The notes beneath the pieces are model-generated. The model was not told the origin of the DNA and ran no database searches. It was given only the letters and a program-made list of their open reading frames with translations. The translations under genes and the position numbers were made by a program. Positions 41,753-52,240 of a DNA stretch of 64,000 nt are shown piece by piece; the first letter of the stretch is position 1, and each line of letters begins with the position of its first letter. The DNA is from Azolla caroliniana (Eukaryota; Polypodiophyta): assembly GCA_043228905.1 (NCBI GenBank), contig JBHGNT010000004.1, positions 24,552,001 through 24,616,000 on the forward strand. Reading direction: 5' to 3'.

Positions 41753-42063
41753 GTCATGAGATTACACAGTGCTCTTGTAACATACTCATCAAGTAGGATA
41801 TGTAGGTCTTGTTCAATCTTCCCATCAGCTTTGTTGATCCCTAGTTTGGCCTTTTAGTGGGAGATTGATAGTAAGAAAAGGCCAAATATGTTATTTCTTA
41901 CTATTTACGCATAAGTATAAAAACTAATAGAAATGAGGGTTTCTTGTGCCCCCCCAAAAAGTTGTTGTGTGTTCTTTTTCCCTCTGTCTGTGTGTTGTTC
42001 GACATTTTCTCTGCAGGTAAGGCAAAACAGCAGCTCGTCCGTCTCCATCGTTCTTCTCCAACA

Positions 42064-43329
42064 CGTTTGACAAGGCAATGTTCATCGCGCAAATTGGGTT
42101 CAATAGGCGTGACTAAGCCACCGTACGAGGTTGAAGTTTCTCCTCCATTTGGGCGCGAAAGCGCGGGACAGGCTCAAGGAGACAACCCAGCGAGAGTGCA
42201 ATATTACAGGGCTCTAGGAGCCGCATGATGTCCTCTGCTTAGAGAGTGTTCACGTCGTTTGTGGCCGACCCAGGCTTGCATTTGGCGGCGCACTTCATCC
42301 TGCGCCTGCCATGTTGTTTCGTGTGTCCGAGACCAAGCCTGGACGATCTGTACATCCGCCGTGATCAAATTGATTGCTGGTCTGTTCTCAGTGGTGGCAC
42401 GTTGCAGGCAGTAGTTCTGAAAATGGCCCGTCTGGCTGTGTGGGAGGGTCTGGTGGGTCTTGTGTCGGTTGCTCTCGGTGGGGCGAGTGGTTGTTGAATC
42501 GAATACATCCTCTAAGGTGGATTGTGTGAAGTCCAGTTGGACGAGGTAAAAGTCCGTAAGGGTAGGCGGATGCCCCAGATATACGTGTTGATCTGGTCCT
42601 CCTCTCGTGCAGGAGTGGGCAACCGTTGCATGCGGCTCTAAAACCTCATGTAATAGTCTCTTATGTCCTCGCCCTTAGCTTGCAATGCTGAGTAATAGGC
42701 AATGCAGAGCTGTTTCACCAGTACACGCCGTTGCAATAATTTCTTGAAGCGTGCGGCAAGGCTATCGAATATATTAAAGGTAGTCAAGGGTTGCACCTTG
42801 AACCATGTGGCGGGTGGGCCATCGAGTGACATACTGAACTTCATCACTTGTGACGCCACCAGATCCGGCCACGCTAGCCGTTGGCCGGTGTGGTTCACCG
42901 TCCATGTGCGGAGGTATGCGCGTAAGTCCTCCTCCGGGTCACTATTCCCATAGAAAATGGAATAAGGGTACCGCATGGCTGCGGCAAAGGAGCAGTGGGG
43001 GAGAGAAGAAGGGGCGTAAATGGGATTGGTGGTGGTGTTCCACAAGTTGTGAGCCGGTGGAAGGGCGCGTGCGGCAAGAGCCAACGGGGTAAGGGGTGGC
43101 GAAGGAGAAACTGAAGATGATGAAAGAAACTTCGTTGCTGGAAGAGAGGGTGTGCAACTTAGTTGAGCCACCGTTTGGTGCGACCACCCGTTCGGTTCTT
43201 CTGCCGGGTTGTGGCCAACTCCCCAAGTCCGGTGAGGGAGGTGGGGCCACTTCTAGTGGTTGCTGTTGTAATAAGTTTGTAAGAGATGGTGTAATGTTGC
43301 AAGCTAGGGTCAGCGATTGGGGGGGAATC
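42064..43329 (-). pseudogene. Gypsy 3 Gag region, right part
   Basis: Minus strand 43171-42638 encodes a retrotransposon Gag core: FYGNSDPEEDLRAYLRTW, HTGQRLAWPDLVASQVMKF, LDGPPATWFKVQPLTT and LAARFKKLLQRR, EDIRDYYMRF. 43358-42942 in another frame is a Pro/Ser-rich probable N-terminus. 42064-42637 is the region after Gag, with broken frames. The upstream boundary with the LINE relic lies near 43330. No LTR of this element was found in the window. Confidence 0.8.
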
Positions 43330-44904
43330 TGACAACATTCACCATTGGGGCGTTGCATGAAGGTGTGGCTCTTATGGTTGAGAACATTGAAACAACATGC
43401 CCTACATGTATCAATATTGATGACGTCAATAAGGGAATAAAGAAGATGGCGAGTGGGAAAGCAACAGATGTAACCTACGTTTCAAGTGAGCTTTTAAAAT
43501 AAACAAGGCCACATACTCGTCATTGGATAATGATAATTATAGAACAAGTTATAAAACAAGGTTTTCCAAATGATTGGCCTATGAATTCGATTAAATATAT
43601 AGTTTAAAGTTGAAGATAATCAAGTATCACATTATCGTACAATAATGGTGATCTCAACTATTACTAAATTATATAGCACTATTATAGAGCAAAAGACAAG
43701 CACATGGGCTGAAAGTACAAGCAAAAGATCACTTGGGCAAGCGGGATTTAGACCAAACACTCCACTATGGATCATTTGGTCACAGTGATAGTACTAATGG
43801 AAGAGAGTCGATTACATGGAAAGACACTAAGCGTTGGAAAGGAATGGTAGAGATTGACATGGCATTAGAGTACCGAGTTGTTGTTGCACGCCTATATGAA
43901 CAAGTTAAATGCCAACTAAAAATGGATAGTGATTCTCAAAGCAGTTTTGAAGTAACATGGGGGTCAAGCAAGGATGTCCACCATCACCCACACCCTTTGG
44001 CTTATCTATTGATAAATTAGAAGAAGTGATGAATAAGCTTACAAGAGAAGAAGGATTGAATGCACCCAAATTGACGCAACATGTTATCGTATTGCTTTTA
44101 CATGCATTGCATGCTTTGATTCTAGGTTTTGGGCCAGTTTAAAATCGTATTGCCTTTTCGAGAACCAATGCAACCCAAGAGATGGGAAGTAAAACTAATG
44201 TTCTTCAATGCCATGGTAACTCAAGTATTGCTTTATGGGGTAGAAGTATGGGGTGGCACCAATCTCTCTTGATGCATGGAATGAGATGGAGAAATTTCAA
44301 AAGATGTTTTTAAGGTGGAAATTAGGAGTTAAATGTACTACCTCTTACCAGGTTATGCTCTTGGAAACTATTGTTCGGGCCATAAAGATATTAGCACTCC
44401 AAAGAGTATGTAGATACATTACAAAAGTCATGAATGTGCCAAATCATCGATCACCTCATCTTGCTTAGAATCTTGAATGTAAGGTACAAAAGAATAATAA
44501 GAGTAAAATTCTCTCATCCAGTTGGGTTGTTAACATAAGAAAATGGTTTAGAATATGGGGTGTGGATGATTTTCTAGAGCTTTCGGGCAATGCTATGCAT
44601 TATGTAATGATTGAGGAAAGGTTGGCGGAATCATTAAGGGTGAAGTGGGATGATGTTAAGAGGGCAACGCTAGAATACTACATTACAAATGTCAACCTTG
44701 AATGTTGGTCTCAATATAAGGCAAGAATGCATATTGATTGTATCCAACATGTGTAGAAATGCTCATAGAGCCCTCACACTACTTCACACTCAATGTCACT
44801 AGGTATCGAAGTTGCATCATGGTATCAAAATGTAACGAATTTGAAGGCATGCAAAGTATGCAATAAAAGCATGATAGCGGATGAACGTCATTTGTGTCAG
44901 GAAC
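43330..44904 (+). pseudogene. LINE ORF2 relic, copy B
   Basis: The same relic as 8408-9590 but extending about 390 bp further 5': VNKGIKKMASGKATDV (43427), FPNDWPMNSIKYIV (43565) and QAGFR are the RT entry motifs seen in the intact LINE (LKKLASRKASDLQ, YDWTTNWIKPLH). Then GVKQGCPPSPTPFG at 43960, the fragment at 44253-44468 and a C-terminal trace. Many stops and frameshifts. Offset to copy A is +35312 from 8408 to at least 9444. Confidence 0.85.
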
Positions 44905-44977
44905 AATACTAAGACAGAGAGGGAATTAGTACTAAAAGATGCGAATTAGTACTAAGAGAGAGAAAAGAGTGTAGAAC

Positions 44978-45019
<42 letters not shown>
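44905..45019. repeat. 101-bp repeat remnant and GA microsatellite (empty LINE site)
   Basis: AATACTAAGACAGAGAGGGAATTAG-type sequence, then GA-rich DNA and a pure (GA)n of about 40 bp at 44979-45019. It is the counterpart of 9591-9699 plus 14286-14356, without the LINE. Confidence 0.9.
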
Positions 45020-45023
<4 letters not shown>

Positions 45024-46863
45024 CGGAAAAGTCCTTGGTTTGGACTTATGGTAGATGAAGCTACCGATGTAAGCGTAACCAAGAACTTGATCCTTTACAC
45101 TACATTTGTGGAAGGAAGGCAAGTAAGAACCTCTTATTTGGGGTTACTTGAAGTAGAGGATTGTACATCAAACACAATAACAGAGAGCATTTTAGCATTG
45201 CTAAAAAAGTGGAAGTTAGATGTTAGAAAATTGATGGGATTTGGAAGTGATGGAGCATCTGTTATGGTAGGTACGTCTACATGTGTTGCTACAAGATTGA
45301 AGTGATATAACCCATTTATGACTTCATTACATTGTTGTGCACATCGAACAAACTTGTGTGTGCAAGAGGCTTCAAAGAACATTGAAGTCAAAGAAACATG
45401 CAAGCAGTTAGATGCCCTTGTGAATCGGGTGGCTGCACATTTCTCGAGGAGCTCAATGCGCCAAGGTGAATTAAGTAAGATGCAAGATGCATTGGAATAC
45501 ATGCATTTGCATATTCTTGGGATTGTGAAGACACGATGGCTTAGTCGGCATGGTGCTATCATGAGGGTATGTGATGTGTATAAACCTTTGATGAAGACTT
45601 TGCAATCGCAAAGTGATGTATACAGTGTATTCTTAAGTTTAAGAAACTTCAAAGTAGTGTATGCTTCACTTCCTTGCAAATGTACTTAATATCATGTCAA
45701 CGTTAAGTATGGAATTCCAAAAGGAATATGTGGATGTGACATGCATTGGAGGTTTTGCTATGATAGGCATTGGGGAGATAGAAGAACAATTTCTACATCA
45801 TGTTATGATGGATCTCAATGGTTTTGAGAATGATAGCTATAATTATTCAATTATTCCAGAATATGGTAGAGACAAAGGAATGCTTTCGGTTTTAAGAGAT
45901 GCTATTAACGGTAATATGTATAAAAGCATCCTCATGGATAGAAGTATTGATGGTGAGGACTTAATTGAAGCCATACGATTCCAAACTTTATTTTCTAAGG
46001 CATTAATAGAGACAATAAAAAAGAGGCTTCAAGATCTGGTAACCCTTTCCGCATTGAAAATGTTATCACCAATGACCATTTCTACCGGATCTACAAGCAT
46101 TTTAGCACGAAAAACTATGGGTCTTAATGAGTTGAAAACACTTGGAAATTTTTATGGCATTCAAAAAATGGTAGATGGGAAAGCGTTTTCTCCCATAAAT
46201 GATAATGATAAATTCTATGATGAATATGCAATTTTCAAAAGGCAAGCTACCACGAAATGGCTTGGAAGAGATTTCTTAGATGTTTGGGGTATGATAAATT
46301 GTAATGATGTAGGGAAAGAAAAGCTACCCGAACTTCTAAAGCTTTCATTGATAGGGTTAATTTAATGTTCTTCTACAACAGTATGTGAGAGAGGCTGTAG
46401 TCGCCTAAATCTAATAAAAAATAAGTTTAGAAATAGGCTAAAAAACAATGTGGTTGATGCATTGATACGAATCTCTATTGAAGGACCTGAACTAGAAGAA
46501 CATGACTTTAGTGCCAGCATTTTCTTGTGGCGAGAAAGCAAGGCATATCGTCATATTTTTATAGGAACTTCTCATGAGGATGATGATGACATCGAGGACT
46601 TCAAAGAATATATAGATTAAAACTTTGTAAATTTGATCGATTTTGTTTTGGAACTTTCTATATATTAGATCTAATTTGATCTAATATGTTGTTAATGCTA
46701 CTTTACAAAGGTTTGAAAAGTGAATTTTATTTATAAATTTAGAATTTATTTTTAGTAAATATATATCTTTAGTTTTTGGGATCCAAAATTTTGTGACTAA
46801 TTTGATTTGGTATTGCACTAAAAAAAATTCAACATGTTCCGATTGACATTGCCGCTAGTAGGA
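45020..46863 (+). pseudogene. hAT-like transposase relic, copy B
   Basis: Near-identical to 14357-16222 (offset +30664). Same 5' truncation at the GA tract and same frameshift near 45670. An additional TGA at 45303 (TCA in copy A) ends 45048-45305. A 24-bp deletion relative to copy A lies near 46823. The C-terminal trace runs to about 46620. The shared segment ends at 46863, where a gypsy LTR fragment begins. Confidence 0.87.
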
Positions 46864-47143
46864 ACGTTGTTACGTTATTACGCGCGTGCGTGGAGAACAA
46901 GGCGGGGCCACTGGGGTCTTGGACCGAGGAATAGGTGAGAAAAGGGGGAGAGACATGCTCACACACGTATAGACAGAGAAGCGCACGGGAACACGCCCCA
47001 ACAACACAGGAGACACGAGTTGAATGGGGAATAGAGTATAAGAACACCAGTGTATGTATATAAATATATGTATGCAGATGACGCGAACGGTTACAACCGA
47101 TCAGGTTGGCTAGACGGATACCGACGCCTGATCACCCACGCGC
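46864..47143 (-). mobile_element. Gypsy LTR fragment (minus orientation)
   Basis: 46866-46940 (TGTTACGTTATTACGCGCGTGCG...) is the reverse complement of the end of the solo LTR at 22285-22934, at roughly 75-80 percent by eye. It is truncated at 47144 by the start of the gypsy 4 LTR, or is the remnant of an LTR into which gypsy 4 inserted. Confidence 0.7.
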
Positions 47144-47847
47144 TGTCGTAGTGTATTCCACACACAACGTGAAAACCATAAAATAATATATCCGATTTTA
47201 GATACATATAAATAAATAAATAATATATCAAAATATTTATCACGTGCATAGGGCAGGATTCGAACCCTACACCTCCACGTAGATAAACCTCAACGTTACC
47301 ATTGTAATAACTTATCTTTAGTGTTATACATATAGATTTAATACGTATAAGACCTTTATTTACACATACCTTTATTAAAAGGTAAAAATCATGTATTCTT
47401 TAGGGTGTGAATATTTTATTTACACGTGATATTAAAAGTGACTCATGCACATCTAGCGTGCATGAGCCCTATACTTAGGAAATGACAAAGCATCACATGC
47501 ACATTTAGTGTGCATGGACACTTTTGGTGAAAAAGCATGAAGCCATGCTTAGCCTCTTCCATCTTTATATAAGGAGGAGAGAAATATGTATAAGGTTGTT
47601 GATTAATATAGAAGGATTGATCAATCTAATATATTCGTGGGATTCACGAATTTTGCCATCTAAATTACTCTTATAATCTAAATATTGTTTTAAATACACT
47701 AAACTCGTGGGATTCACGAGATTGCTACCTTACTTCTCTTTATACCTATTCTTTACTAGCCTTATTTGTAATTTTCTTTCTCCTAGTCCAAAACCTCGGC
47801 GGTTCCCACCTGACTCACGCAACGATCCAGAGCCGAAAGGCACGATA
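47144..47847 (+). mobile_element. 5' LTR of gypsy 4
   Basis: Starts TGTCGTAGTGTATTCC and ends AAAGGCACGATA, followed by primer-binding-like GTTGGTGAACCCGACGTG (47850). 704 bp. Both ends are homologous to the 721-bp LTRs of the gag-only element. TTTATATAAGGAGG at about 47567 is a good TATA box. A minus-strand tRNA-like module lies at 47255-47314 (B-box GGGTTCGAATCC, A-box ACAATGGTAACG). The terminal CA is TA here. No 3' LTR is present in the window. Confidence 0.85.
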
Positions 47848-47887
47848 CAGTTGGTGAACCCGACGTGAAAACCCGGGGTGCAAGGAG

Positions 47888-49930
47888 ATGGAAAATCAAC
47901 CAGAGGCTAGCAACATGATGATGATGTTCGAGCGCATGCTACAAGAACAACGCGCGATGTCGGAGATAGCGGCATCAGTGGAGCGGCTCATGCAACGAAA
48001 CGGGCAATTCAACGGGAAAGACGTGTCGCGGTATCTTCGGGACTACAAGGCGGAGATGCTACGGTGCGGAATATCGGAAGGACTGCAAGTGATGTCCTTC
48101 AACCGGGTGGCGACCGACGGGCTTCAAGCAAGCATCCATGGGCTACGACAGCAAAATCTGACATGGGAGGCGTTTGAAGAAGAGCTAAAGAGGACGTTCG
48201 CCATCGAGGATTCCTCCAAGGCGACGCGAAGGGGATTCGAAGATTGGGTGGAGACGCCGGACAAGGGATTGAAGGTCGTTGATGTGTTTTCGGCATTCGA
48301 AAGCCGGTTCGGGAGGTTGTCCGCGAGAGATCAAGCTATCCTTGTACCGAACAAGGTGATCATGTTCTTGCGAGCCGTGGACATCCGGGACCGGAAAGAT
48401 CTCGGAGTGCTCTTGGAGGACACGACCACGGAGAGTGGCCTCACCGAAACATGGGAAAGCGTGCGGGATATCGTCGCGCGATACATGAAGAGGGGGCATT
48501 GGCTTGCCAGCGAGGAAAAGAGGGTTTCGGAACCGATTCCGAAACCGAGAACCGGATTGGAAGACCATCAACCGAGGGCTCGGGAGACTACAACCGAGAA
48601 GGGGATTGATGCATCTACGGTGGAGCAACTATTGAAGGAGATGGAGAATCTGAGTATCGCGATGGTGAAGAAGTCGGATGACCGCCCCACAAGCTCCAAG
48701 TATACGGACCGACGGTGCATATGGTGCGATAGTGCCGAACACGATCGGAGGGATTGCGACGAGCATAAGGAGGCGCTACGGCGGGATCTCATCTACTACG
48801 AGGGAAACCGGATTCATTCGATGGACTCTCGGAAGCCACTCCGACCGAACTTCCGGAAAGGCGGCATGAAGAAGGTGCTCGAGGAGGAATTGGCGGCAAG
48901 AAGCAACTATGCGACAACCGCGGGAATATGTGTTGGGGAGTCATCGAGCGCAAAGACGTCTTTTTGGCCGGAAGTTCTAGAAAACATCGAGAAAACCGAC
49001 ACCAACGAGATCCGAAGTACCGCGGAAGGCGCCTGGGAAGCTACGGGATGGGAGTGCCCTGTCGACAAGAATAACGTATACGCCCTGTGTCAATTGCATG
49101 AGGTGTATGTGGACGAGAAACGACGACGCATGGAGGATGCGGCCGGGCCATCGAAGATACCGGAAAGCTGGAACTCCGGAGGTAAGGGAAAAGAAAAGGC
49201 GACTCCGGCATTCAAGCTCGCCTCGGACATAGAACAACAAACCGACTTGAAAAGAGTGTTCGAGGAAAGAATCTTGGATAGCCGGGTAGATTTCTTGCTT
49301 CGGGAGCTACTCAGAATAGCAAAGAAGGAGTTCCACGATCTTCTCGTGGATCTCGTGAAGCGAAAAAGACAAAGTACGGAGGAAAATGCTCCAAGGGTGA
49401 ATCCGAACACCATTTTAATGAACGACACCGAAGTGGAGGACGAAATTCCGAACTCCCACTATACAAGGCCACATTGGGCACGCGTGACTACGGAGACTCC
49501 GGTCCGAATCGGCAACATCAAAGAACCCATGCTAGCATTGATTGATCACGGATCGGAGATCAACTTGATGTCCAAGGAGTTCTACCGGAAGGGGAAGTGG
49601 CCTATTAACACCAACCATGGATGGAAGATTCGGGCGGCCACCAAAGCAACGGAAGATCTATTTGCGGCTTGTCCGAATGTGACGGTGAAGATCGGGGATG
49701 TCGAGATCGACCAAAATTTCTTCGTGCAAGATGAGGTTTCACATTCCGTCATCCTCGGCCAACCCTTTATCACGGCATCACGGATGGAGACGAAGGTGCT
49801 CGATAGCAGTGCGGCTTTTGCGCGAATTCGGAGCCAAAACGGTGGGAAATCCGTCCAATTCCTAACGGTGCCGGAAAATCACGAAAGGAACAAGAGGGAA
49901 CTCTTGTCCCAAGTGGGAATAGATTTTTAA
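47888..49930 (+). CDS. Gypsy 4 Gag-protease
   Basis: 680 residues from ATG 47888, about 40 bp after the LTR. Residues 1-210: Gag (FERMLQEQR, RNGQFNGKDVSRYLRDYKAEM, FNRVATDGLQ). Residues about 278-292: zinc-knuckle-like CIWCDSAEHDRRDC. Residues about 530-650: retropepsin-like domain with LALIDHGSEINLMS, a flap region and VILGQPFI. The active-site triad position reads Asp-His-Gly where Asp-Ser/Thr-Gly is usual. Shares Gag with the gag-only element at 29780. The stop TAA falls in a T5 run, and pol opens in the -1 frame across it. Confidence 0.9.
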   Translation: MENQPEASNMMMMFERMLQEQRAMSEIAASVERLMQRNGQFNGKDVSRYLRDYKAEMLRCGISEGLQVMSFNRVATDGLQASIHGLRQQNLTWEAFEEELKRTFAIEDSSKATRRGFEDWVETPDKGLKVVDVFSAFESRFGRLSARDQAILVPNKVIMFLRAVDIRDRKDLGVLLEDTTTESGLTETWESVRDIVARYMKRGHWLASEEKRVSEPIPKPRTGLEDHQPRARETTTEKGIDASTVEQLLKEMENLSIAMVKKSDDRPTSSKYTDRRCIWCDSAEHDRRDCDEHKEALRRDLIYYEGNRIHSMDSRKPLRPNFRKGGMKKVLEEELAARSNYATTAGICVGESSSAKTSFWPEVLENIEKTDTNEIRSTAEGAWEATGWECPVDKNNVYALCQLHEVYVDEKRRRMEDAAGPSKIPESWNSGGKGKEKATPAFKLASDIEQQTDLKRVFEERILDSRVDFLLRELLRIAKKEFHDLLVDLVKRKRQSTEENAPRVNPNTILMNDTEVEDEIPNSHYTRPHWARVTTETPVRIGNIKEPMLALIDHGSEINLMSKEFYRKGKWPINTNHGWKIRAATKATEDLFAACPNVTVKIGDVEIDQNFFVQDEVSHSVILGQPFITASRMETKVLDSSAAFARIRSQNGGKSVQFLTVPENHERNKRELLSQVGIDF

Positions 49931-51906
49931 AGCGGACTATTGCGGAGTGGGGAAGTGATAGTTTGAGAAGCCCTGATACCCCACACAGCAAGAAAACTCT
50001 CGGAGCAAAACATGTACGAATCGGTCCGGATGGGGCATCTACGTACACGACCGTAACCGGAGGATTGAAGAAAGGATACCGACAAGTGGAGGATAAGTTG
50101 CGGTCGGCATCAATAATAAAAGAAGATGAAGAAATCGTGGGGATAGTCGAAGAAGTGTTCTATGAGAGCACGCTACAACGACTTGAAGAGCTTGCGGAAG
50201 ATAAAAGCCAAGGGAACCGGGTAGTCCCGGTGGAATCGGTCCAGATGTACGAGATCATTGCGAAAATGGAGCCGGATACGCTCCGCAAAGAAGAAGCAAT
50301 GGTAAGTACGAAATACAAGACCGTGGAGAAGAAGGTGAAACCGGCCGCAGGACCACTACCCGCCGATAGCGAACAAAAGAGGAAAGAAGTCTCGGGAGAT
50401 CCGACACTTCGGAAGTCCGTGGATATCGGGCATGCCTTCACGGATGAGACCCGAAAGAAACTTTGGATCGGTGGAGGTGGGTTCCTATTACAAAAAGAAG
50501 AAGAACGGTTTCGCGAGATGTTGGAGCAACACGGCAAAGCGTTTGCATTTACATCAAGGGAGATAGGGTGCGTCGATCCAAGAATAGTGGAGCCGATGGT
50601 GATCTTCACGATTGACCATGTACCGTGGAACCTGAAGCCGATTCCGGTGCCACAAGCACATATTCCGAAAGTCATTGACTTGCTCAAGGAGAAGGTGGCG
50701 ATAGGGATTCTAGAGCCATCAACTGCTCCGTACTCAAATCGATGGTTTACGGTTCCGAAGAAGAATGGGTCACTCCGATTTATCCATGACTTGCAACAGG
50801 TGAATAAGGTCACGATCCGGAACTCAGGAGTCGGTCCGATAGTGGACGAATTTGCGGAAGCTTTTGCCGGTCGTGCGATATACTCCATCGGAGACCTATA
50901 CTCGGGGTATGACCAATTCCAACTAGCCGTGGAGAGCCGAGACATCACAACCATGCGAACACCAATAGGATTAGTCCGAATGTGCACACTACCACAAGGA
51001 GCGACAAACTCGGTTGCTCATATGATGAACGCGATGAACAAGGTGATTCGAGACTGCATTCCGGAGATAACGATGCCGTTCCTCGATGACATTCCGATGA
51101 AAGGATGCGCGGTAGAGGAAAAAGATGAGACTATGGATGATCGGGGATGCCGGAAGTTCGTGGTCGACCATATTCATGATTGCGAGAAAGTGTTGCGAAA
51201 GCTAGAAGATGTGCACCTAACAGTTTCCGGGGAGAAATTGGCATTCGGGCAAGAAGAAATATTGGTGGTCAGACATCTATGTGGGCCCTACGGCCGAAGA
51301 CCGTCACCAACAAAGATCGATGCGATTCAAGCTATGGAGGAAGTATGTGAATCAACATCCGAAGTCCGAAGGTTTCTCAGTGCATGTGCATTCTATCACA
51401 TATGGATTCCGCACTATGCACATATAGCGGACCCGCTCTACCACTTGTTGCGGAAAGGTAAGAAATTCGAATGGAAACCGGAACACACCAAAGCCATGAA
51501 GAAATTGAAGAAGACACTTCGGAGGGCGGAAGCACTTAAGAAGCCGAGCTACGACCAATCGATCATAGTAACGGTTGATACAAGTCCAACCGGTATCGGG
51601 TGGGTCATAAATCAAGCCGACTCGGATGGTTCGCGGTATCCAATCCGATTCGGAGCAAAGGTTCTCAACGAAAGGCAACGTGGATATGCACAAGTCAAAA
51701 GAGAACTGTGGGGAGTCGTGTCGGCGATAAAATCGGATCGGGATTATTTGATCGGAGCCGAAGTGGTGATCGAGACGGATTGTCTTCCGATACTCGGGAT
51801 GATGCGGTGTTGTACGATACCGGATGTAGCTATGCTAAGGTGGGTTGCATATGTCAAGTCGCTTAATCCGGAGGTTCGACACATCTTGGGAAGGACAACG
51901 CGGTAG
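49931..51906 (+). CDS. Gypsy 4 Pol: reverse transcriptase and RNase H
   Basis: Frame open from upstream of the gag stop to 51906. The start at 49963 is a TTG and there is no early ATG, so it is probably expressed by frameshift. RT: SNRWFTVPKKNGSLRFIHDL, YSIGDLYSGYDQFQL, LPQGATNSVAHMMNAM, catalytic MPFLDDIPMKG (FxDD rather than the usual YLDD), VRRFLSACAFYHIWIPHYA. RNase H: IIVTVDTSPTGIGWVI, KRELWGVVSAIK, VIETDCLPIL. One extra G near 51891 shifts the end; the continuing frame (KDNAVADVLSR, then 51912-52080) is the RNase H-integrase linker. Integrase is missing, cut by the L1 beginning near 52.1-52.2 kb. Confidence 0.88.
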
Positions 51907-52240
51907 CGGATGTGTTATCAAGGGCTCGGTTCAGAGACGACATAACCGAATCGGATAATGAAGAAGTTTCCGAAGACTACTTCACGTCGGAGCACATATG
52001 CCGAGTGAACGTAATCCGAGAATTCCGGGAAGAAGAATACGAGGGAGAAAGCTTGATGATCAGAAAGATGTTACAAGAGGCCGAGGATTCAACAAACAGG
52101 ATAGCCCACAAACTCCACTCATGGATGTGGACCACTATTCCATCCCTGGAAATGACTAGATGTCTAAATGGTGAGTGCTCCCCACTCACGACCTGTTGTA
52201 CAAAGCACCAGGAACAACTGGCAATCTCCCACCCCATTCC

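Larger units (their letters stand above)
36909..42063 (+). mobile_element. Complete copia element (copia 1), TSD CGTTT
   Basis: 5155 bp. The 198-bp LTRs (36909-37106 and 41866-42063), TGATAGTAAG...TCTCCAACA, differ at two visible positions. CGTTT flanks both ends (36904-36908 and 42064-42068). The primer-binding site GTGGTATCAGAGC (37107) matches initiator tRNA-Met usage common in copia. A purine-rich tract (TAGTGGGAGAT) precedes the 3' LTR. Inserted into gypsy 3. Probably non-autonomous now because the polyprotein has one frameshift and one stop. Confidence 0.96.
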
